From Tepidanaerobacteraceae bacterium (GTDB taxonomy: Bacteria; Bacillota; Thermosediminibacteria; Thermosediminibacterales; Tepidanaerobacteraceae): a DNA stretch of 64,000 bases. The stretch is from NCBI GenBank assembly GCA_024655905.1, contig JANLFP010000006.1:93653-157652 (forward strand), in the 5' to 3' direction. Position numbers and translations under genes: made by a program. The notes beneath the pieces were generated by a model. The model was given only the letters and a program-made list of their open reading frames with translations, was not told the DNA's origin and searched no databases. Shown one piece after another: positions 44,888 through 53,092 of the stretch; the first letter of the stretch is position 1, and every line of letters starts with the position of its first letter.

Positions 44888-45988
44888 CTACTTCTTTTCT
44901 CTCAATGCTTTGGCCTGCTCTCCGTAGAGTTTGGAACATTCTATATTATAACGTTCTCTCCAATCAGGATAACGATAACGCTTTATGTTTTTATCCTGGG
45001 GATAAAGGAAGCGCGCTCCGGCACGAAGAATGACAGTTTTTATTTCCGGAGTGTTCTCCGCTACAATTCGTTCAAATTGATTAACCAGAAGTTCCGGATC
45101 GCTAGCAGTGTTGGCCCAATTATCATAATGGTCAGGAATCAGCACTTTGGCATTCAATGCCTGACCTAACCTAGCGCAGTCGTAAGGGTTCATTTTATCA
45201 GTTGCTCCTGGTGCATTTGCACCCATGTCAAAGATAGCCACATCTATATCCCTGCATTCTCCGACGGCTCTATAACCATTATGGTACCAGGTGTCTCCCA
45301 AGAATAAAATATTGCCGCCTGAAGTTTTGAAAAGATAACTAACAGCCATTTGCTCATAAGGCGCTACTTCATCAGAAGAACCTGTGCGTACAACGGTTTC
45401 ATCATAATTTATTAAAAATTCCACTTCGGCTCCCGGAATTTTTACAGATTCTCCAACTCTTGCCACTACCAAGCGGTTTTCTGGAACTTCCCAGCGGCGT
45501 AGTTTATCAGCCGTATCCGGTGGACCATAGAATTTGCAGTTAGTGGTTTTCAATGTTGCTTTAACAGTGTAAATATCGCAATGATCCTGATGTTTATGAG
45601 TACAAAAAACACCATCTAGCCTATTGAATTTCCACGGGTCTATCAACTGTACATTCAACCGTAACCAATCTAGGCTTTCGGCACCAGCTTGTTTGCATAC
45701 ACCACAGTAGTAATAAGATGTGTACATGGAAGGACCAGAATATACATCAATAAAAAAGATACCACCCTCATCTGTTTTTAAAACCCAAGACGGGCCACCT
45801 AGCCACCATAAACAAACCTGGCCTGCAGGGACTTTGAAGGCTTCGATTTGCTGATTCAAAAATGTGCCCCATTCTGGGAAACTGTCTTCCAACCACTGTT
45901 CTCTTGTAATGTCCCTGTTTTCATTAAGATAATCTCCAGCTAAAATGCCCCTCCCATCAGATCGCACGATTTTGGGTTGTTCCATCAT
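44888..45988 (-). CDS. metallo-beta-lactamase-fold lactonase, UlaG-like
   Basis: Metal-dependent hydrolase resembling L-ascorbate-6-phosphate lactonase UlaG over its full length. Similarities are the TREQWLEDSFPEWGTFLNQQI start, VCLWWLGGPSWVLKTDEGG, the metal motif THKHQDHCD, VSYLFKTSGGNILFLGDTWYHN, PGATDKMNPYD and LIPDHYDNW. It has 366 residues from the ATG at 45988 (AAAGGAGGAAGAAA upstream). It is the first gene of a sigma-54-driven operon and likely opens a lactone to a hydroxy acid. The exact lactone is unknown; nothing suggests a phosphorylated sugar in this operon. Confidence 0.82.
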   Translation of the reverse strand: MMEQPKIVRSDGRGILAGDYLNENRDITREQWLEDSFPEWGTFLNQQIEAFKVPAGQVCLWWLGGPSWVLKTDEGGIFFIDVYSGPSMYTSYYYCGVCKQAGAESLDWLRLNVQLIDPWKFNRLDGVFCTHKHQDHCDIYTVKATLKTTNCKFYGPPDTADKLRRWEVPENRLVVARVGESVKIPGAEVEFLINYDETVVRTGSSDEVAPYEQMAVSYLFKTSGGNILFLGDTWYHNGYRAVGECRDIDVAIFDMGANAPGATDKMNPYDCARLGQALNAKVLIPDHYDNWANTASDPELLVNQFERIVAENTPEIKTVILRAGARFLYPQDKNIKRYRYPDWRERYNIECSKLYGEQAKALREKK

Positions 45989-46063
45989 TTTCTTCCTCCT
46001 TTTCAATCATTTGAATTTATAGACTTAATTTACATTTGAACGTTATAATTTAAATTTTTTTAA

Positions 46064-46080
46064 TGCAATATTTGTGCCAA
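46064..46080 (-). promoter_or_regulatory. sigma-54 promoter of the lactonase-thiolase operon
   Basis: The minus strand reads TTGGCACAAATATTGCA: TGGCAC-N5-TTGCA with GG and GC 10 nt apart. It lies 76 nt upstream of the lactonase start. Two enhancer-like palindromes lie 122.5 and 143.5 nt upstream (centre to centre). Confidence 0.88.
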
Positions 46081-46187
46081 TAATATCCGAGGGATTATAC
46101 TATTCTTTTTTCTAGGTAATGAGCTTGTTAGTATTTTTAAGCTTTATAGTTTCTTGATTATAATAAAGGCACACCAGCAATCATCTT

Positions 46188-46201
46188 TTGCAGAATTGCT
46201 A
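46188..46201. promoter_or_regulatory. proximal enhancer-like site, lactonase promoter
   Basis: TTGCAGAATTGCTA matches TTGYA-N4-TGCAA except one base. Its centre is 21 bp (two helical turns) from the stronger distal site and 122.5 nt from the promoter centre, the same geometry as at the molybdenum-hydroxylase promoter. Confidence 0.55.
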
Positions 46202-46208
46202 TAATATA

Positions 46209-46222
46209 TTGTAATAATGCAA
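46209..46222. promoter_or_regulatory. distal enhancer-like site, lactonase promoter
   Basis: TTGTAATAATGCAA fits TTGYA-N4-TGCAA. The centre is 143.5 nt upstream of the sigma-54 promoter centre, just downstream of the stop codon of the sigma-54 activator gene. Confidence 0.65.
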
Positions 46223-46258
46223 CATGAGATTTGTTTATTAATCTGAATATAAATCATA

Positions 46259-48655
46259 CTATAATCTATCATGATATTTGGATACATTTTTATTTAAAAC
46301 TGAGGTTTGATTCTCTTTTGACAAATCAATATTATATTTAACTATTTTTCTACCGATTGAAGAAGGGTCCATCCCCAACTCTATTGCGGCTTTACGTTTA
46401 GAACCATGTTTTCTGACGGCCATTTCAATAAGTTGTTTTTCAATTTTTTCTACGGCATCTTTCATTGGTATTATTTGATTTATTCGTATGGGTTGATCAC
46501 TCATAAATGAAACATCATAAACTTCTTTCGGCAAGTGATATATCTCTATTTTAGGACAATTTTTCAAAATTAACTGTTCCAGCAATTGTTTTATTTCTTC
46601 TTCATCTTTCCATTTATAACTGACTAAACATTTTTTGGCTTCGGCTGAAATAGAACAGCGAGTATTGTATTTATTACAATAATAATCAAAATAGTAATTA
46701 ATCAGTTCCTCTGCGTTATCGCTTTTATTTGTTAAAATAATGCCATTGGGCAGGTTAACAACAGTAAAATACTCCCCGAGATTGCTGAATTTATCATTTT
46801 GCTGGATTTCTCGTATTACTTCTGAATTAGCTGAACAAATGAGCTCACAATTAGATGTTTGATATCTTTGGATAAGCCTCGGAAATATTTCAAGCATTCT
46901 TATATGGATATGATGTAGAAAAACTGTTACGTTTTTTCTATCTCTAGATTCATCAAAACAACGGATAATGTATTGTTCAATGTTGCTACTATCCTGCTCA
47001 AAACAATCGATGTATTGTAGTGTTTGTTCAAGCGTTCCTAAATTTGGCATATGTTTGCTTATGTTTATATTGTAATTATTTTGAATCATTATGATTTTCT
47101 TAATTTGTTTAATATTATTCGTATTGATATTTTTATATTTTTGCATTTTATTAGGAAGACTCTTAATTCCAATCTCGTCTTCGCTGGACAGAATTACCAT
47201 CTGCTCAATAAGATTCTTTAGTTCTCTTATATTACCAGGCCAATGGTACTCTAAAAATGCATCAATCAATTCTGTGGTAAGCCGCTTTTTCATCATGTAT
47301 TTCGCATTAAAGTAATTGCAAAAATGGTGAGCTAAATATGGAATGTCTTCCTTCCTTTTTCTAAGGGGAGGCACCTCAATAGCCACAACATTCAAGCGGT
47401 AAAATAAATCTTCTCTAAACTTTCCTTGAGCAACTAATTCTTCCAGATTTTTATTGGTAGCACAAATTAATCGGACATCTACTTTAATAGTTTCCGTACT
47501 TCCAACACGTTTTACTTCTCCTTCCTGGAGCACCCGAAGTAATTTCACCTGCAGTTCCAAAGGCATATCGCCAATTTCATCGAGAAAAATAGTCCCTTTG
47601 TCAGCTGCTTCAAATAAGCCTGGTTTATCTTTGTTTAGTGCACCGGTAAAAGCTCCTTTAACATAACCAAACAATTCCGATTCAAGCAAAGTCGGCACTA
47701 CAGCCCCACAATTAATAGCAAGGAAAGGTTTGTTATTTCTATCACTCAATTTGTATATATAATTAGCTAAGACTTCTTTTCCAACGCCTGTTTCCCCTGT
47801 AATAAGCACAGTTGTCTTAACTTTAGCAACTTTAGATGCAAAATTTAAAACATACTGCATAGATTTGCTTCTTGCAATGAAATTTTCTTGTAATTCTTTT
47901 TCTTCTTTTATCTTGTGCAACCTCTGCATATATTCATAATTCAATTCTTTTTGTTTGAAGAAGGCCATCCTTAAATCTTCGATTTCTGTTATATCCCTGA
48001 CATTTGTCACGATATAAGCAACATCTCCATTATTATCAAAAACCGGATTGCCTGTTATTACAACCTTTTTCCCATTTCTAAGGATTTGATGACACGTAAT
48101 AGGAGTTTTTTTCTCTATAATAGTCGGTGTTATGATAGGCGAAAACATTCCTGATTTTTCTAAATCTGAAATATTTTTACCTAATAGTTCTTCTTTTTTA
48201 ATTCCTGTTATTTTTTCATAAGATTTGTTTACAAAAATTGTTGTCCCAAATCTATTAGTAATATAAAGGCCGTCATATGATGCATCAATAATCGCTTGAA
48301 ATTCATTTGCCTTTACGAGACCGCCTTCTACACTATTTTCTTCTTGATTTTTAAGCTCTATTAGTATCAGGTTATTTTTATGGTCGACGATGTTAATATA
48401 ATTTGCTTCCATTTTTTTTTGATTGATTGTAACCTCTTTTGTCAAGAAATGCCCGCATGGCAAACTGTTAATATCAAGATTATAGACTAGTTCAGGAAAC
48501 ATGTCATGGATAGGTCTTCCCATCAGCCAAGCATCATTATTGACATTCATGAGCTTGCACAAGGAATCATTTACATAAAGAATTTTCTTTGCATTGTCAA
48601 TTACAATAGTTGGAGTGGAAAGATATTTAACAATTTCCTTATACATGCTCGCCAT
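46259..48655 (-). CDS. sigma-54-dependent activator with two PAS domains and a second, degenerate AAA+ module
   Basis: The 798-residue protein has PAS-like domains at about 5-105 and 115-225. A complete AAA+ domain carries Walker A GETGVGKE (287-294), GAFTGA (334-339) and Walker B GTIFLDE (354-360). Residues about 540-715 resemble a second AAA+ domain from Walker B onward: TVFLHHI stands for TIFLDEI, CELICSAN for VRLICATN, and FTVVNLPNGI to KQLLEQLIL parallels LNVVAIEVPP to KNLIEQMVIL. A TyrR/Fis-type HTH (742-775) ends it. PAS domains imply sensing of a small molecule. It sits between the two operons whose sigma-54 promoters share its likely binding sites. Confidence 0.9.
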   Translation of the reverse strand: MASMYKEIVKYLSTPTIVIDNAKKILYVNDSLCKLMNVNNDAWLMGRPIHDMFPELVYNLDINSLPCGHFLTKEVTINQKKMEANYINIVDHKNNLILIELKNQEENSVEGGLVKANEFQAIIDASYDGLYITNRFGTTIFVNKSYEKITGIKKEELLGKNISDLEKSGMFSPIITPTIIEKKTPITCHQILRNGKKVVITGNPVFDNNGDVAYIVTNVRDITEIEDLRMAFFKQKELNYEYMQRLHKIKEEKELQENFIARSKSMQYVLNFASKVAKVKTTVLITGETGVGKEVLANYIYKLSDRNNKPFLAINCGAVVPTLLESELFGYVKGAFTGALNKDKPGLFEAADKGTIFLDEIGDMPLELQVKLLRVLQEGEVKRVGSTETIKVDVRLICATNKNLEELVAQGKFREDLFYRLNVVAIEVPPLRKRKEDIPYLAHHFCNYFNAKYMMKKRLTTELIDAFLEYHWPGNIRELKNLIEQMVILSSEDEIGIKSLPNKMQKYKNINTNNIKQIKKIIMIQNNYNINISKHMPNLGTLEQTLQYIDCFEQDSSNIEQYIIRCFDESRDRKNVTVFLHHIHIRMLEIFPRLIQRYQTSNCELICSANSEVIREIQQNDKFSNLGEYFTVVNLPNGIILTNKSDNAEELINYYFDYYCNKYNTRCSISAEAKKCLVSYKWKDEEEIKQLLEQLILKNCPKIEIYHLPKEVYDVSFMSDQPIRINQIIPMKDAVEKIEKQLIEMAVRKHGSKRKAAIELGMDPSSIGRKIVKYNIDLSKENQTSVLNKNVSKYHDRL

Positions 48656-48757
48656 CCTTTCAATGAGTGAATTATTTTGTCACAACATATTTATTATTAT
48701 TATATAACATCGTCGCTATTATTAATAGGATTCCTTAAAAAGCTTTAGACACCATGT

Positions 48758-49606
48758 TTACTCATTTTTTTGTGATAATGTTTGAAGCTCCTCTGAAATA
48801 GCATTTAGTTTCTTTGCTGAAGCTGCAATTTCTTTAATCGCATTCAATTGTTCTTGAACCGAATTCTTTATTAAACTGCTCTGTTCAGCTATATCCTGTG
48901 AAGAAAAATTTAATTCCGATAGAATTGCCTTTATTTTGTTAGCATAGTCTGCACAACTGACTGCTAATTCCCGTATCTCATTGGCTACTACCATAAAACC
49001 TCTCCCCTCATTTCCCGCCCTTGCAGCTTCAATCGCTGCATTCAATCCAAGTAAATTTGTTCTTTTGGCTATATTGTCTATAAATCCAAGTTTATCTTTA
49101 GTTTCCGTTATATTACTTACAATACGTTCTACCATTTGATCTAGCATTATGCCTGCTTGGGCTAGGGATTCTATATTTTTGCTGAATGCTTGCAAAGCAT
49201 TAGATAAATGATAGGATGATTCCCCTATGCTGGCAGAACTTTCCCGTATTTTATTTTCCACTTCTGTAGTTTCAAAAGTAGTAACAGCCCCAATTACTTC
49301 ACCGTTATATATAATAGGTGTTGAAGTTGCAATATATGGTATGTTCCACTTGGATTGTTCCTTTGAAACCACTGCAATTACACGTCGTTTTTCCCGCAAG
49401 CATTTTTCCGCAGTAGTACCAGGAATTACTTTATCCCCAGGCCTTATGCCGAAATCGATTGAAGATGAGGGACAGGCAGCAATGCATTCTTCTGTATTCC
49501 AGACATTTATTCCAACATCTGCTCTAAGTAGACCATTAAAATAAGGTGCAATAAAGACGAAATTCTTCAAAAACTCTTCCTTGCTAGGTGTTGGTTGATT
49601 AGCCAA
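48758..49606 (-). CDS. soluble methyl-accepting chemotaxis-type receptor
   Basis: An N-terminal sensory domain (about 1-120, with an internal [19 protein letters not shown] segment and [24 protein letters not shown], a PAS/GAF-like strand pair) precedes an MCP signalling hairpin with tip [18 protein letters not shown] and [16 protein letters not shown]. No membrane segment is visible. I prefer the TTG at 49606 (MANQPTPSK), eight nt after GGAGG; an ATG eight codons earlier lies within the ribosome binding site region. It precedes the sigma-54 activator and may report pathway metabolite levels to the chemotaxis system. Confidence 0.82.
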   Translation of the reverse strand: MANQPTPSKEEFLKNFVFIAPYFNGLLRADVGINVWNTEECIAACPSSSIDFGIRPGDKVIPGTTAEKCLREKRRVIAVVSKEQSKWNIPYIATSTPIIYNGEVIGAVTTFETTEVENKIRESSASIGESSYHLSNALQAFSKNIESLAQAGIMLDQMVERIVSNITETKDKLGFIDNIAKRTNLLGLNAAIEAARAGNEGRGFMVVANEIRELAVSCADYANKIKAILSELNFSSQDIAEQSSLIKNSVQEQLNAIKEIAASAKKLNAISEELQTLSQKNE

Positions 49607-49715
49607 ACTTTTCGCCTCCATTATTTTCATTTAACTTGTAATATTATTGTATCTATTTACATCTATTCAATGATGTTAAGATAAGATTCTTCTAAAATAA
49701 GTTAAAACAAACTCA

Positions 49716-49750
49716 TTCAGGGACTGCCCGTTTGTCTAGCAGTCCCTGAA
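49716..49750 (-). terminator. terminator after the molybdenum hydroxylase operon
   Basis: A 12-bp perfect stem (TTCAGGGACTGC at 49716-49727, complement at 49739-49750) with an 11-nt loop follows the AmiS/UreI-like gene by about 45 nt. On the minus strand it is followed by a T-rich tail (TGAGTTTGTTTT). It separates the hydroxylase operon from the chemoreceptor gene. Confidence 0.75.
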
Positions 49751-49796
49751 TTATCTACCATTTAGATAGTGTTTTAAAAAGGTCTTCTTTTATTTT

Positions 49797-50291
49797 TTAC
49801 CATTTTCCTGCCATCATGAGAAACGCCGGAACAAGTAAAGTGATTACAGACTGAAACCACATCAAAATACCAATCGGTTTGCCCCAATTCTTCTGCAAGA
49901 GCATATTACCTGAAGCTGCAAAAAACAACACAGACCACGAGGCAGCAAAAATTCCAAATCTCACATCACCAGCATTAAAGAAGAAGTAACTTGACAATCC
50001 CACAAAAATACCTGCTCCCAGGCAAATCCAACCCAATGAATTAAAATCCGCACCAAGAAAAATATTCCATGCCAGGACAATGTAAAATATTGAAAATGTA
50101 ATGGCCAGTCCTGCAACAATCAGTTCACCTGGCGCTTTAGCTGTATATCCGAGAAGAATTGCATAAATGGCCATAGCAATCCCGATAACGGCATTCGCAA
50201 TCCCCACACCTTTTCCTTCTACTTTTCCCAACATAAAAGATGCATCCACCATGAATATCAAACCTGCAATGAGCAAAACAGCAGGTGCCAT
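49797..50291 (-). CDS. AmiS/UreI family membrane channel
   Basis: A 164-residue protein made of six hydrophobic segments. The last two (WSVLFFAASGNMLLQ, then GKPIGILMWFQSVITLLVPAFLMM) resemble the end of UreI/AmiS channels, which pass urea or short-chain amides. The family call rests on overall pattern, and similarity is modest. As the fifth gene of the molybdenum hydroxylase operon it may move the substrate or a small amide product across the membrane. Confidence 0.68.
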   Translation of the reverse strand: MAPAVLLIAGLIFMVDASFMLGKVEGKGVGIANAVIGIAMAIYAILLGYTAKAPGELIVAGLAITFSIFYIVLAWNIFLGADFNSLGWICLGAGIFVGLSSYFFFNAGDVRFGIFAASWSVLFFAASGNMLLQKNWGKPIGILMWFQSVITLLVPAFLMMAGKW

Positions 50292-50322
50292 TTTTATTTC
50301 CTCCCCTCATTTTTATTCATCA

Positions 50323-51324
50323 TTAGGCCATGTTTTGTGACTCTAAAGCCTTTAGAATCTTTTCCGGGGTCACAGGTATATCGTTAATCCATACACCTAT
50401 GGCATCATATATGGCATTAGCTATTGCGGGGGATGCCGTATTGGCAGTCATTTCTCCTATACCTTTAGCACCGTAAGGTCCATTTGCGGAAGGGTACTCC
50501 ACAATAAACGATTGCATTGGAGGAACATCCATGGTAGTAGGAATAATATAGTCTCCTAAGGTTTTTGGTTTAAGATTATCTGTAGGATAATAAGGATTTG
50601 CATTTTCCATTAATGTAGATCCGATTCCCATAACCACACCACCATCGATCTGACCCTCAGCCAGCAGAGGATTAATTGTCTTCCCCGTATCGAAAACGTT
50701 GGTTAGTTTCAATACTTCTACCTGACCGGTTTCGGTATCTACTTCCACCTCCGCCAGGGTAGCACCATAAGCTAAGGTAGTAATAACATCAATCTGACCA
50801 TTTTCAGCATCTATAATTCTACCTGGTTCTTTCCAAAAATTACCTTTTCCTAGTATTAACTTTCCCATAGTCCAATTAACCTTGCCGGCAATTTCGGCAA
50901 TTGTCATACTTTTGTTTGGTTCATTAGCCACAACAATTTTATTATCCTGTAATGATAATTCGGAAGGGGTCACTCCCAACTCTAGTGCAGCATATTCAAA
51001 CAGCTGCTGTCTTGCATCTGCTGCAGCAGCCCTTACCGCATTACCTGCGAAATACGTAACACGGCTTGCAAAAGTTCCGGTGCATATCCCTGTATCATCA
51101 GTGCTGCTATTGTGCAGAACTATCTGATCATAGGGTATCCCTAATTCATCGGATAGAATCTGACAGGCTACCGTTTTTATACCCTGTCCTATTTCGCACG
51201 AACCAAGAAATAGATCTGCACCTCCATCAGGTTTTATTTTAACAAATGCCTGAGTTGTATCTCCCCCGCCAGCCATTCCGGTAGGATAGTAAATTAATGC
51301 AACACCTTTTCCTCTTTTTTTCAT
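50323..51324 (-). CDS. molybdenum hydroxylase, molybdopterin subunit, C-terminal half (medium subunit)
   Basis: Corresponds to the C-terminal part of the usual about 770-residue xanthine-dehydrogenase-family large subunit. VKIKPDGGADLFLGSCEIGQGI, GICTGTFASRVTYFAGNA and the catalytic glutamate in GAKGIGEMTANTASPAIANA are visible. It has its own ribosome binding site (GAGAGGAGG in the end of the upstream gene) and ATG, so the split is real and not a frameshift. The L/M split with separate FAD and FeS subunits is the arrangement of Eubacterium barkeri nicotinate dehydrogenase, a selenium-containing enzyme. Confidence 0.88.
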   Translation of the reverse strand: MKKRGKGVALIYYPTGMAGGGDTTQAFVKIKPDGGADLFLGSCEIGQGIKTVACQILSDELGIPYDQIVLHNSSTDDTGICTGTFASRVTYFAGNAVRAAAADARQQLFEYAALELGVTPSELSLQDNKIVVANEPNKSMTIAEIAGKVNWTMGKLILGKGNFWKEPGRIIDAENGQIDVITTLAYGATLAEVEVDTETGQVEVLKLTNVFDTGKTINPLLAEGQIDGGVVMGIGSTLMENANPYYPTDNLKPKTLGDYIIPTTMDVPPMQSFIVEYPSANGPYGAKGIGEMTANTASPAIANAIYDAIGVWINDIPVTPEKILKALESQNMA

Positions 51325-51327
51325 TGC

Positions 51328-52617
51328 TTACAGCCTCCTCTCATCGGATTTCATGCTCATTAATTTATCAGGAAGTTTAATTCCGGCACTCTCGGCTAAT
51401 TTCTGCATCACCTCAATTGCAGCTACACTGTCAGGTATTGAACCGGTATGAGTAGGTTCCCCTTTGCGCAAAGCATTAATCATTCGGAACTCGAAAGGAT
51501 CCATCCCTAACTTTCTTGCTATTTTCTCCATGTGTACCTCTACAGCATAGCTACATGGTGTTACGCCAAATCCTCTCATCGAACTTGAGGGCACTTTGTT
51601 TGTAAAAACGCAACGGGTTATAACTCTTACGTTTGGAATATAGTAAGGACCTACAGCATAATAAGCGTGTTTTGTGGTTGCATAAGGATTAAAGGAAAGA
51701 TAAGCTCCTCCATCCAGAGTACTTTCCATTTCACGTGCCACAATTCTTCCATTGTTTTTAACTCCATCTTTTATTCTCATCAACCAAGCTCCACGAACTG
51801 TGGAACAATTCAATTCTTCTTCTCTCGTCCAGCGCCATTTTACGGGTTTACCCGTCTTTAAGGCTAACAATGCGGTAACAGGATCAGCGTGAAGATCGTT
51901 TTTCCCGCCAAAACCTCCTCCTACAGTAGCTCCCACATAATTCAGCTTTGAAAAAGGCAGTTTTAAAACTGCGCAAAGTTGCCCGATGTGAAAATATAGA
52001 CACTGACTAGTCGTATAAACAGTAAGGCTACCGTTTGGATGGGGAACAGCAAGACTAACCTGAGGTTCCATAGGTGTATGTTCTGCAACAGGATAGAAAT
52101 ACTCTTCTTCCAGCACGAAATCTGCTTCTTTAAACCCCGCTTCGACATCTCCCTGGTTGGTAAAGTAATAATCCCGCTCGCCGAATTTTAGCAAGTTGCC
52201 ATCCGGCCTTATTTTTGGGGCTCCTGGCTTCATAGCTTCCCTCACATCGAAAATAGGAGTCTCCTCTTCAATCTCAATTTTAATAAGGCTTATCGCTTCC
52301 AGAGCGGTATCTTCGTCTACTGCAGCTACTGCAGCCAGCAATTGGCCTTTGAAACAAATGTCTTCTTCGGGAAAGACCGGCCAATCTCCGGCATAAGCAT
52401 TAAAAGGTACATCCTTAGCAGTAATAACTGCGGCAACTCCCGGAAGTTTCTCAGCAAGCGATGTATCTAGTCTTTTAATCTTACCTCTTGATACCGGGCT
52501 TCTTAAACCTTTGCAGATTAAGGTGCCCGGGATGTAATGATCGTCAACGTACATTGTTGTCCCCGTTACATGACCTAATCCATCATATTTGGGAACCCTT
52601 TCGCCTACCAATGTCAT
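51328..52617 (-). CDS. molybdenum hydroxylase, molybdopterin subunit, N-terminal half (large subunit)
   Basis: N-terminal half of the XDH-type large subunit: GERVPKYDGLGHVTGTTMYVDD, VTAKDVPFN, the cofactor motif VGGGFGGKND, and SSMRGFGVTP. It ends with an ordinary TAA 3 nt before the next gene. I start at the ATG at 52617 (MTLVGERVP) with GGTGGTGA upstream, giving 429 residues. Together with the next gene it makes a complete molybdopterin-binding protein. Substrate specificity is not evident. Confidence 0.88.
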   Translation of the reverse strand: MTLVGERVPKYDGLGHVTGTTMYVDDHYIPGTLICKGLRSPVSRGKIKRLDTSLAEKLPGVAAVITAKDVPFNAYAGDWPVFPEEDICFKGQLLAAVAAVDEDTALEAISLIKIEIEEETPIFDVREAMKPGAPKIRPDGNLLKFGERDYYFTNQGDVEAGFKEADFVLEEEYFYPVAEHTPMEPQVSLAVPHPNGSLTVYTTSQCLYFHIGQLCAVLKLPFSKLNYVGATVGGGFGGKNDLHADPVTALLALKTGKPVKWRWTREEELNCSTVRGAWLMRIKDGVKNNGRIVAREMESTLDGGAYLSFNPYATTKHAYYAVGPYYIPNVRVITRCVFTNKVPSSSMRGFGVTPCSYAVEVHMEKIARKLGMDPFEFRMINALRKGEPTHTGSIPDSVAAIEVMQKLAESAGIKLPDKLMSMKSDERRL

Positions 52618-52618
52618 T

Positions 52619-53092
52619 TTATTCACCACCATTCATTTTTTTTGCGGCTTCTTTAACAGCCTTTATAATATTCACATATCCCGTACAACGGCAAAGATTA
52701 CCTGATAGAGCTTCTCTAATTTCTTCATCTGTTGGATTGGGATTTTGATCCAAAAGGGCTTTAGAAGCCATTATCATTCCTGGGGTACAGAAACCACACT
52801 GAGAAGCACCATACTGATGAAAAGCTTCCTGTATTGGATGCAATTTTCCAGGTTTGCTTAAACCTTCCAATGTAACCACTTCTTTCCCATCTGCCATTAA
52901 AGCATTGGTAATACATGATTTAACTAGTTGCCCGTCTAGTATAACGGAACATGCACCACAATCTCCAGTATTACAACCTACTTTGGGACTTGTAATATGT
53001 AATTTGTCCCGTAAAACTTCTAATAAAGTCATGTCTGCCTTAACGCTTACAGAATAAGTAGCACCATTGACTTTTAAATTTAATTCTTGCAT
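52619..53092 (-). CDS. molybdenum hydroxylase, [2Fe-2S] subunit
   Basis: About 157 residues carrying two [2Fe-2S] clusters: the plant-type GCNTGDCGACSVILDG and the helical-domain CGFCTPGM with LCRCTGY. It transfers electrons from molybdenum to FAD. The ATG at 53092 shares one base with the FAD-subunit stop (TGATG), which indicates coupled translation. Confidence 0.93.
   Translation of the reverse strand: MQELNLKVNGATYSVSVKADMTLLEVLRDKLHITSPKVGCNTGDCGACSVILDGQLVKSCITNALMADGKEVVTLEGLSKPGKLHPIQEAFHQYGASQCGFCTPGMIMASKALLDQNPNPTDEEIREALSGNLCRCTGYVNIIKAVKEAAKKMNGGE

Noticed and set aside
50323..52617. Frameshift or selenocysteine read-through joining the two molybdopterin subunits
   Set aside because: The upstream gene ends in TAA and the downstream gene has its own GAGAGGAGG and ATG; the split matches a known two-subunit arrangement.
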